DNA of 6,475 bases from Phycisphaerae bacterium. GTDB taxonomy: Bacteria; Planctomycetota; Phycisphaerae; Phycisphaerales; SM1A02. Positions 1-6,475 of the stretch are shown one piece after another. Each line of letters starts with the position of its first letter. Positions within the stretch are counted from its first letter, which is position 1. Both the position numbers and the translations under genes were made by a program. The stretch covers positions 6,572 through 13,046 of the forward strand of contig NYSW01000041.1 in NCBI GenBank assembly GCA_002683195.1. Direction: 5' to 3'. The notes below the pieces were generated by a model. The model saw nothing but the letters and a program-made list of their open reading frames with translations. It was not told the origin of the DNA and made no database searches.

Positions 1-204
1 GTGGTTTCGATCCTCGGCGATCGAACGCTCACCCGATATCGAGCGCTGGCGGCTCGAAACCTCGGATCGTCGTGCCCCCTCCCGGGCGCTCCCGTCCCCG
101 ACGACGAACTCGCCGGAACCCTCACCGACTGGGTCGACGAATTCGAACGGGTCCAACTGCTTCTTCGTCTGAGCCCCCGGCTCCGGGAACGACACCAGGA
201 CTGA
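1..204 (+). CDS. C-terminal part of an unidentified protein (left edge of window)
   Basis: An open frame runs from the first base to a TGA at 202-204. The window starts on a GTG codon, but a reading frame that is open right at the edge more likely continues to the left, so this is best read as the last 67 residues of a longer gene. Third codon positions are mostly G or C, as expected for real coding sequence here. The tail contains an acidic/hydrophobic, probably helical stretch (DWVDEFERVQLLLRLSPRL) and ends in RERHQD. I do not recognise a family, and no motif, signal or membrane segment is visible. The gene lies 83 bases before the lipoprotein gene on the same strand, so co-transcription is possible but not shown. 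Confidence 0.5.
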   Translation: MVSILGDRTLTRYRALAARNLGSSCPLPGAPVPDDELAGTLTDWVDEFERVQLLLRLSPRLRERHQD

Positions 205-287
205 CGCGTTCCCTGGTCATTGGCCATCCCCCCTCGTTCGACGCAGACTCGCCGACCACCCTCCCACACCTGCCGGAACCCCTGATC

Positions 288-1241
288 ATGATTCGACGCT
301 CTTCCGCCGTGCTTCTGATCGGATTCTCGAGCCTGATCGCCGCCGGGTGCGGCCACGGGATCGCCGGTCGTGATTCGACGCCGACGCCGCCGGCACCATC
401 AGCGTCGCCATCGCCGAGCGGGACCGTGGTGCCGCCACTCGGGGGATGCGTGATCGAACGACGAGACGGGGCGGTCCCCGCCGACCTGCGACCCGCGATC
501 GAAATCGTCCGGAGTGATGAATACGCACCCTTCACCAAGCATCTCCTCGCCGGGGGCGTGCGGTTTCTTGCTCCCGACGACGTCGACGACGAATTCATGC
601 TGGCGGTCGGCGAGCTTCACGCTTCGACCCTCCGGCCGACGACTCCCGCGATCGATCCCGAGTTGCAGGACGCGGTGCTCCGTTCACTCTTCGCCGCCCG
701 CACCGCGATTCCCATGTGGCGGGGCGAAGAACCGGATTTCCCCCGCGAAGCCGATTGGGATGCCTTCAATCGGCTGTCCGAACGACTCTCGATCTGCGAC
801 GCGATCTTCCAACTGGAGGCCGATGATCGCGTCGGCCAGCCGATGGAGGTGATCGAACATCTGCTCCACCACCTCAACATGGTCGCCCTCCACGATGTCT
901 TCCCCGAGGAATGGGGCATCACACGGCGATCCATCCTCCATCGATCCATGCGCCACGCCCTCGACCGAGAGTGGTACGTGGTCGACTACCTCGATGAATT
1001 CGACGATCCCGAGGAAGCGGACCGCGTGCTGCTCCAGGAGTATTCGTACTGGGTCATCTCGACCGAATGGGACCTGCAACGACCGTTCGGTCCCGGACAT
1101 GATGAATGGACGCTTCAGGATCCCTCGGCGTTCCAGCGCCACCAGCCGGAACTCCACGCCGCCTTCGAGCGCACGATCCCGCGGGTGCTCGTCCCTCCGC
1201 ATCCCGCTGCCGTCGCCGCCTTCGGATCCGCGACGGACTGA
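288..1241 (+). CDS. Predicted lipoprotein of unknown function with a His-rich HxxHH motif
   Basis: This 317-residue protein starts MIRRSS, followed by a hydrophobic stretch and LIAAGC, so Cys21 is the likely lipidation site. Position -3 is Ala rather than the preferred Leu. A Pro/Ser/Thr linker (residues about 29-50) follows, then a globular, mostly helical, acidic domain of about 265 residues. Visible conserved-looking elements are GELHAST (108-114), E190-H191-x-x-H194-H195 with H202 (possible metal ligands, inferred only), FPEEWG (205-210), QEYSYWVIST (250-259) and the aromatic-rich W261-DLQRPFGPG-H271. C54 and C170 could form a disulphide outside the cytoplasm. I do not recognise a named family. 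The ATG at 288 was chosen because the open frame to its left is Arg/Pro-rich, overlaps the preceding gene and lacks any signal sequence. A weak GGAA lies 9 bases before the start. The stop abuts the convergent minus-strand gene with no gap. Confidence 0.8.
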   Translation: MIRRSSAVLLIGFSSLIAAGCGHGIAGRDSTPTPPAPSASPSPSGTVVPPLGGCVIERRDGAVPADLRPAIEIVRSDEYAPFTKHLLAGGVRFLAPDDVDDEFMLAVGELHASTLRPTTPAIDPELQDAVLRSLFAARTAIPMWRGEEPDFPREADWDAFNRLSERLSICDAIFQLEADDRVGQPMEVIEHLLHHLNMVALHDVFPEEWGITRRSILHRSMRHALDREWYVVDYLDEFDDPEEADRVLLQEYSYWVISTEWDLQRPFGPGHDEWTLQDPSAFQRHQPELHAAFERTIPRVLVPPHPAAVAAFGSATD

Positions 1242-3206
1242 TCAGGGCCGACGGTCCGCCCCTCCGGCCCACACCGGAAGATCGCCTTCGATGCCTGCGC
1301 CGTCGTCGAGTGGAACCTTCCCCCAGTATCGCCGTGAATCGGCGAATCCCCGGGCGGGAATCCGATCGTCGCCCGTGACCCACGTCCCACCGTCGTCGTC
1401 GCGATCCGGCCCGAGCAGATAGAGAAACGGCCGGCCGTCGTCCAGGAGATATCGAAGCGACCCGCCGTCGAAGGGATCTCGACCGGGGATCGCGACGTCC
1501 CGAAGATCTTCCGGCCATCGGCCGTCGAGACGACGGATCCGCTCGACCGCGATCACGGTGCGGACCAGATCACGCTCGAGGCGGATGCCCGCCGGCCAAC
1601 CCATCAGATGGTCCACCTTCGGGATCACCAGGGTCAGCGGGAAGTACCGGATCTGCATCAGATTGGAATTCAAGATCTCGTCCGCCGGAAAACCCGCCAC
1701 CACGCTTCGGGCCCGCGGGTCGATTTCCCAGGGTTCGATCCAGTTCGAGTCTTCGAGCGCATCGAAGTGGTCATTCCAGATCCGCTCGGTCTCCTGACGA
1801 TCGACCGTCATCGCCGCGAGCGCCGGACCGAGCAGAAATCCCAGCGGATTCGAGGTGGAACCCGGCATCAGGAGATCGCTCGCCCCGAGTTCCGGGAGTC
1901 CACGGTTGCCTTCGATCTTCAGGTGACCTCCACCATGCCCGTCATCGGTGTAGAGACGTTGCGCAAGATCGAGAAAGGTGAATCGTTCTTCGTCGAACCG
2001 AAAACCCAGTCGATTCTGGTCGAGGCCTGCGAGGACCGCGTCGAGTCGATCGAGCGTGGCCGTGTCGATGGTGTCGGGAGTCGCGGCGACGACGTCGAGC
2101 ACGATCGTGAATCCCAACTGGTCGATCGCCACTCCGATCAGCTGTGAGATGAGGATCGTTCGGCCGCGAACCAGCCGTCCCAGTTCGAAGATCGCCTCCA
2201 CGTCGGCCACCAGTCGATCGCCGTCGCCCGCCACCGCCGCTCGGGCGGCATCGGTGGCCAGAAGCCTGGCCGCCTCGCGAAGCGTTCCGAAGTGCGGGAA
2301 CTCCAGTTGCCAGACCGAACCCGAAAGGAGGCGATCACGTCCGGTCATCGCCGCGGCGGCTGCGGGATCCCACGTCGTACCGAAGAAATCCTCGTCCGCT
2401 TCTTCCATTCGGCTGTAGCCCCGAAGCGGAAACCCGAGAATCGGACGCGCGACTCCCTGTCGCAGCCGTTCCAGCGCCGGCCCGGCATCGCGGAAGAAGC
2501 CATCGACCATCTCCGGATCGAGCCTCTCCTCCGATTCAGGCGGATCTTCGACCTCCCCGATGGTCGTCTCCCAACCTGGAGCCGAGACGGGCCGTCCCTG
2601 CTGTTGGAATTCTGCGAGCGTCCGACCGGTCTCCTCGTCCGCCGACGACGAAAGCTCGTTCAAGGTGCTCATCGCCGCCCGGATCTCCGGCCAGGCACGA
2701 TCCTCGACCGGTGAATTCCCGGTCGGTGCGTTCATCATCGCGACGTAGTCGACCCCGACGTTCACCTTCGAGTTCCAATGCCGCACCGCCAGAACGACGT
2801 AGAAACCTCCGAAGAGCAGGATCACCAACAGACCGGCGCGGATCGCGGGTCGCAGGATGCGACTGGACAGCGATCTCCCCCTGATCACGTCACCGCGGAT
2901 CGACGCCGCGCGATCCGCCGGATCCCCGAACGCCTCGAGGATCGACGCGGTGGACTTCCCCGCCTTCGACTCATCCTCGAAACGCGCCGCGAGGTCCGCG
3001 GCGACGGTCATCGACTCCTGCCTCCGAAGACCCGCGAGCCTCACCACGTCTTGAATGAGTTCCGCCAGCTCCGGGGAAAGATCCGCGCCGCCGATCACGA
3101 TCTCCAGGGCCGGTCGAGAGAGCGTCCTGCCCTGAAGAAAACGTCCGATGGAGCAGAGGAACCCGGGGCGGGCGGACGCGTTACTCGCGGCGGATTCGTC
3201 AGGCAT
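1242..3206 (-). CDS. HAAS-like, single-pass membrane protein of a planctomycete-type family, function unknown
   Basis: The protein has about 654 residues. Residues about 54-104 resemble the HAAS/permease-prefix module, with the pattern L-x2-RFED-x4-GKS-x3-I-x2-AFGDP-x2-RAASIR; that module often accompanies PadR-regulated membrane proteins. Arg-rich SSRILRPAIR then leads into one membrane helix at about 122-141 (IRAGLLVILLFGGFYVVLAV). About 510 residues follow, predicted to be extracytoplasmic, beginning VDYVAMMNAP and DRAWPEI (152-175). The C-terminus has DGRWPEDL (561-568), DPFDGGSLRY (577-586) and LYLLGPDRDDDGG (595-607), a style I associate with planctomycete hypothetical proteins. No catalytic motif is evident. 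The ATG at 3206 is preferred because a GAGG/AGGA site lies 8-9 bases upstream. An ATG at 3221 and a GTG at 3224 are in frame but have no ribosome site. It is divergent from the VWA gene and shares its control region. No PadR-like regulator is present in the window. Confidence 0.82.
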   Translation of the reverse strand: MPDESAASNASARPGFLCSIGRFLQGRTLSRPALEIVIGGADLSPELAELIQDVVRLAGLRRQESMTVAADLAARFEDESKAGKSTASILEAFGDPADRAASIRGDVIRGRSLSSRILRPAIRAGLLVILLFGGFYVVLAVRHWNSKVNVGVDYVAMMNAPTGNSPVEDRAWPEIRAAMSTLNELSSSADEETGRTLAEFQQQGRPVSAPGWETTIGEVEDPPESEERLDPEMVDGFFRDAGPALERLRQGVARPILGFPLRGYSRMEEADEDFFGTTWDPAAAAAMTGRDRLLSGSVWQLEFPHFGTLREAARLLATDAARAAVAGDGDRLVADVEAIFELGRLVRGRTILISQLIGVAIDQLGFTIVLDVVAATPDTIDTATLDRLDAVLAGLDQNRLGFRFDEERFTFLDLAQRLYTDDGHGGGHLKIEGNRGLPELGASDLLMPGSTSNPLGFLLGPALAAMTVDRQETERIWNDHFDALEDSNWIEPWEIDPRARSVVAGFPADEILNSNLMQIRYFPLTLVIPKVDHLMGWPAGIRLERDLVRTVIAVERIRRLDGRWPEDLRDVAIPGRDPFDGGSLRYLLDDGRPFLYLLGPDRDDDGGTWVTGDDRIPARGFADSRRYWGKVPLDDGAGIEGDLPVWAGGADRRP

Positions 3207-3214
3207 GTCTGGAG

Positions 3215-3219
3215 TCCTC
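3215..3219 (-). promoter_or_regulatory. Shine-Dalgarno site deciding the start of the HAAS-like gene
   Basis: Read on the minus strand, GAGGA lies 8 bases before the ATG at 3206. The two alternative upstream starts (ATG at 3221, GTG at 3224) have no purine-rich site before them, and this site would sit inside their coding sequence. It therefore favours the shorter protein MPDESAAS. The match to the anti-SD is only 4-5 bases, so the choice is likely but not certain. Confidence 0.5.
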
Positions 3220-3227
3220 ATCACGGA

Positions 3228-3247
3228 TTGGTTGAACGTTCATTCAA
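3228..3247. promoter_or_regulatory. 20-bp imperfect palindrome, candidate repressor operator
   Basis: The sequence TTGGTTGAAC|GTTCATTCAA is a dyad in which 8 of 10 half-site positions match around the centre, including a perfect 10-bp core TGAACGTTCA (3233-3242). The better half-site, TTGAATGAAC, resembles half-sites bound by some TetR-family repressors such as the FadR type (TGAATGA...TCATTCA). It lies 21-22 bases before the preferred ATG of the minus-strand gene, where a repressor could block transcription start or early elongation. No regulator gene is in the window, so the binding protein is unknown. The even dyad with a spacing-free centre fits a dimeric helix-turn-helix protein. Confidence 0.45.
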
Positions 3248-3262
3248 GGCATCGACGCATGA

Positions 3263-3275
3263 AAACAGCGTGTTT
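3263..3275. repeat. Short AT-rich inverted repeat in the divergent region
   Basis: AAACA-GCG-TGTTT is a perfect 5-bp inverted repeat with a 3-base spacer, 15 bases from the larger palindrome at 3228-3247. It sits in an unusually AT-rich patch for this window, where the promoter of the minus-strand gene would be expected. It may be part of an operator or chance. The arms are too short to call a terminator. Confidence 0.25.
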
Positions 3276-3289
3276 CTTCGTTCCTTCAC

Positions 3290-3323
3290 GGTCGGTCCGC
3301 ATCTCTTCCTTCGGGACCCGACC
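3290..3323. repeat. Inverted repeat able to form a 9-bp hairpin with one bulge
   Basis: GGTCGG-TCC at 3290-3298 is complementary to GGA-C-CCGACC at 3314-3323, giving 9 paired bases, one bulged C and a 15-base loop. It lies between the two divergent genes. No T-run follows on either strand, so it does not look like a terminator. It could fold in the leader of the minus-strand transcript if transcription begins to the right of it. Confidence 0.25.
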
Positions 3324-3376
3324 TCCGGCGGTTGCATGATAGGACGGAGGGCGTCTGACCAAACCCGCTGAATGCC

Positions 3377-3405
3377 TCGAAACCCCCTGCTTCCGACCGT
3401 ACACT
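3377..3405 (+). promoter_or_regulatory. Candidate sigma-70-type promoter giving a leaderless VWA mRNA
   Basis: TCGAAA (3377-3382) and TACACT (3400-3405) each match the -35 and -10 consensus at 4 of 6 positions and are separated by the ideal 17 bases. The -10 box ends 6 bases before the ATG at 3412, so transcription would start at or beside the A of the start codon. This fits the complete absence of a Shine-Dalgarno sequence before that ATG. The match is moderate and found by eye. Confidence 0.35.
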
Positions 3406-3411
3406 CGAACC

Positions 3412-4947
3412 ATGGGCCTTTTTCTCGCCACCATCCTTCTGCTGGGGTCGATTCCCGGCGAGCCCCCCGCCGGGCCGCCGGAACCCGCTGAAGAGGTGGC
3501 GGTACCGGAAGATCCACTGTCCAAGGCTCCACCGCTCGAACAGGAGACCATAGAGACCCTGCGGGGAAGTCTCGCCTGGCCGCGACGGGTGATCGCGGTG
3601 CTGAGATTGCAGCGATTCGATTGTCCGATCTCCGCCGAAATGGTTCGAGATGCCCTCCACGACCAGCATCCGGCCGTCCGCTCCTTCGCCCTTCTGGTGC
3701 TCGGTCACCGGGGCGTGCCCCAGAGATCCAGATGGCTCGAAGCGGAATCCGAAGCGACGGTGGTTCGCACCGCCCTCCGCACCGGCTTCGAAGTCGATCA
3801 GGATCGACTGGCCCGGGGCGTCGGCGCCCTGGGTCGAAGTTCCCGCCTCGAAGACAAGATGCTCGCCGCGGAACTCGCCCTGCTCGCGGAGGATCCGGAA
3901 CTGCATGAATACGCGACCGAACTGGTCAAGATCGTGGTCCTCCGCATGTCGGACCATGAAGCCGGCGCCCTCAGTCCACGCCTGGCCCGCATCACCGGAG
4001 GCGAGGATCTGCGCCGGGCCTTCAAGTGGCGGAACTGGTGGAAACGAAATCGACTCCGACCTCTCGACGGTGCTCGCCTGCTCGCCTCCCGACCCATGGT
4101 CGAGGAGGCGACCATCGATCCGACGTCGCCCACCCGCTCGAATCCGGCGGACCTCAGCGAGGTCGCTCGCATGTCGCTCGATGATTTCGTGGAACTCTCG
4201 GAGCACCTCGAACGGCTCGCACTGCAGCCACTCGACCTCGCGATCGTCATCGACTGCACCGCGAGCATGAGCGGGGAGATCGCGGATGCCCAGGGCGGGG
4301 TCGACGACTTGATGCGCTTCGTCGGAGACGTGGCGGGAGGCATCCGGGTCGGCGTCGCGGGGTACCGAGATCGACGCGAGAAGTTCGAGAAGGTCGGTTG
4401 GGATTTCACCCCCTCGATCCAGGACGCCCGCGGGAACCTGTGGCGGTTGAACGCAGAGGGGGGTGGTGATCGCCCCGAACTCGTCGATCAGGGGTTGAAG
4501 CTCGCGTACGAACGGTTCTCCTGGAATCCGAACCATCGTGGGGTCCTGATCCTGGTCGGAGACGCCCCGCCTCACCCGGGCTGGGGCCGGACGTGCGTCG
4601 ATCTCGCCCGGGCCGCGCGAAATCGCGGCGTGACCACGCACGTGGTGGGGTGCGATCCGTCGATCGAGGACGTCGATGAACCGAAGGACGACGCCGAAAC
4701 CGAGGACGTCGAATTGGAGATTGAAGACGGACCGGACCGCTTGAAGGGCGTGTCCAGACGAAGACGGAGTCGAGAACGGAAGGCGATCGAGTTCTTCCCG
4801 GAAATCGCGGCCGCCGGCGGTGGACGGGTGGTCAACCTCGCCCGGGACGAAAGGCTGGTACCCGAGATCGCGGGACTCGTTGTCGGCACCGACTTCGAAG
4901 CCCCGATGATCGAGTTCTTCCAGGTCTACATGGCGCTCTGCCGCTGA
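3412..4947 (+). CDS. Exported HEAT-like repeat / von Willebrand factor A domain protein
   Basis: The protein has 511 residues. The N-terminus (GLFLATILLLG) is hydrophobic, with a Pro/Glu-rich linker to about residue 40, so export or anchoring is likely; the missing basic n-region is unusual. Residues about 45-215 are helical and HEAT-like (HPAVRSFALLVLGHRG at 86-101) and end in FKWRNWWKRNR (204-214). Residues about 273-500 form a VWA domain with the MIDAS sequence D281-C-T283-A-S285-M, the GGGD-RPE loop (350-356) and VGDAPPHP (382-389). These suggest a functional divalent-metal adhesion site for protein binding. An insert at about 418-457 is strongly acidic and then strongly basic (RRRRSRERK). 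The ATG at 3412 is the only ordinary start in this frame after an in-frame TAG at 3340-3342. The ligand and role are unknown. Its stop lies 26 bases from that of convergent obg. Confidence 0.85.
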   Translation: MGLFLATILLLGSIPGEPPAGPPEPAEEVAVPEDPLSKAPPLEQETIETLRGSLAWPRRVIAVLRLQRFDCPISAEMVRDALHDQHPAVRSFALLVLGHRGVPQRSRWLEAESEATVVRTALRTGFEVDQDRLARGVGALGRSSRLEDKMLAAELALLAEDPELHEYATELVKIVVLRMSDHEAGALSPRLARITGGEDLRRAFKWRNWWKRNRLRPLDGARLLASRPMVEEATIDPTSPTRSNPADLSEVARMSLDDFVELSEHLERLALQPLDLAIVIDCTASMSGEIADAQGGVDDLMRFVGDVAGGIRVGVAGYRDRREKFEKVGWDFTPSIQDARGNLWRLNAEGGGDRPELVDQGLKLAYERFSWNPNHRGVLILVGDAPPHPGWGRTCVDLARAARNRGVTTHVVGCDPSIEDVDEPKDDAETEDVELEIEDGPDRLKGVSRRRRSRERKAIEFFPEIAAAGGGRVVNLARDERLVPEIAGLVVGTDFEAPMIEFFQVYMALCR

Positions 4948-4950
4948 TCA

Positions 4951-4972
4951 CCCGCTTCGGACCAGCCGCGGG
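4951..4972. repeat. GC-rich inverted repeat between the convergent VWA and obg stops
   Basis: CCCGC at 4951-4955 pairs with GCGGG at 4968-4972 across a 12-base loop, filling almost the whole gap between the two stop codons. Either transcript could form it, but there is no T-run on either side, so a terminator role is only a guess. Confidence 0.2.
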
Positions 4973-4973
4973 A

Positions 4974-6400
<1,427 letters not shown>

Positions 6401-6406
6401 GACTGG

Positions 6407-6410
6407 CTCC
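6407..6410 (-). promoter_or_regulatory. Shine-Dalgarno site of rpmA
   Basis: GGAG on the minus strand is separated by 6 bases (CCAGTC) from the rpmA ATG. It confirms the MAHKKG start and shows that the organism does use SD pairing, even though most other starts here lack it. Confidence 0.65.
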
Positions 6411-6420
6411 GATCGATGCA

Positions 6421-6437
6421 GCGTCCGGATGGGACGC
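6421..6437 (-). repeat. Hairpin in the rpmA leader
   Basis: GCGTCC and GGACGC form a perfect 6-bp stem around a 5-base loop, 10 bases upstream of the GGAG ribosome site. It lies within the short stretch between the upstream terminator and rpmA, so it would sit in the 5' leader of an rpmA transcript. It could affect ribosome access or be a protein-binding site; nothing proves this. Confidence 0.35.
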
Positions 6438-6451
6438 AGAGGGTTTGACTG

Positions 6452-6473
6452 AAAAGCGACGGGCTTCCGTCGC
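6452..6473 (-). terminator. Intrinsic terminator upstream of rpmA (end of preceding unit or attenuator)
   Basis: On the minus strand GCGACGG-AAGC-CCGTCGC forms a perfect 7-bp GC-rich stem with a 4-base loop (6456-6473), followed by TTTTC. It ends 51 bases before the rpmA start. It would end a gene to the right of the window, by usual gene order rplU, or act as an attenuator ahead of rpmA. Confidence 0.65.
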
Positions 6474-6475
6474 CG

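Noticed and set aside
72..287. Longer start for the lipoprotein gene
   Set aside because: The extra part overlaps the preceding gene in another frame, is Arg/Pro-rich and would bury the signal peptide and lipobox in mid-protein.
205..287. Promoter before the lipoprotein gene
   Set aside because: TTGGCC near 217 has no acceptable -10 box at normal spacing; nothing convincing was found in these 83 bases.
122..598. Minus-strand open frame of 158 codons opposite the lipoprotein gene
   Set aside because: It is antisense to a gene with a clear signal peptide and lipobox, and its translation is Arg/Ser/Gly-rich without motifs.
3207..3224. GTG (3224) or ATG (3221) as the start of the HAAS-like gene
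   Set aside because: Neither has a ribosome site upstream, whereas the ATG at 3206 has GAGGA 8 bases before it. The difference is only 5-6 residues, so the alternatives are not excluded.
2778..3371. Plus-strand open frame of 197 codons spanning the divergent region
   Set aside because: It is mostly antisense to the HAAS-like gene, crosses the control region and encodes an Arg/Glu-rich sequence with no domain.
3286..4641. Long open frame on the minus strand (451 codons) opposite the VWA gene
   Set aside because: It lies antisense to a well-supported VWA gene with intact motifs. Its translation is low-complexity in Arg/Gly/Glu/His without domains, and such antisense open frames are common in GC-rich DNA.

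Overview
This is a GC-rich chromosomal window with densely packed genes on both strands. The sequence suggests a planctomycete-type bacterium, possibly of the Phycisphaerae. The basis is the mix of large lineage-specific envelope proteins: a HAAS-like N-terminal domain on a single-pass membrane protein, the 'DPFDG...LYLLGPD..DDGG' C-terminal motif, and a HEAT-like repeat/VWA fusion with a 'WRNWWKRN' motif. It also rests on weak or absent Shine-Dalgarno sites at most starts. This is an inference from protein style, not a proven placement. I see no tRNA, rRNA, CRISPR array, insertion sequence or phage gene.

Layout, left to right. (a) 1-204, plus: the C-terminal end of an unidentified gene. (b) 288-1241, plus: a predicted lipoprotein of 317 aa with a His-rich HxxHH motif. 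(c) 1242-3206, minus: a ~654 aa single-pass membrane protein with a HAAS/permease-prefix-like N-terminus. Its stop codon directly abuts that of (b), so one TGATCA palindrome supplies both stops. (d) 3207-3411: a divergent control region with a 20-bp imperfect palindrome next to the minus-strand gene and a promoter-like pair that would give a leaderless mRNA for the plus-strand gene. (e) 3412-4947, plus: a secreted or anchored HEAT-like/VWA protein with an intact MIDAS motif. (f) 4974-5993, minus: the ribosome-assembly GTPase Obg, convergent with (e). (g) 6107-6400, minus: ribosomal protein L27. (h) 6401-6475: the L27 leader, which begins just after another terminator-like hairpin.

The right part is the conserved bacterial rpmA-obg cluster; rplU would be expected just beyond the right edge. 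rpmA is bracketed by two intrinsic-terminator-like hairpins on its own strand, which suggests Obg is made by partial read-through at a lower level than L27. The left two thirds holds three uncharacterised envelope-directed proteins. Nothing in the sequence proves that they work together, but the shared divergent control region of the membrane protein and the VWA protein is the most interesting part of the window. The ordinary content is rpmA and obg. The possibly novel content is the lipoprotein, the HAAS-TM protein and the HEAT-VWA protein with their shared control region.
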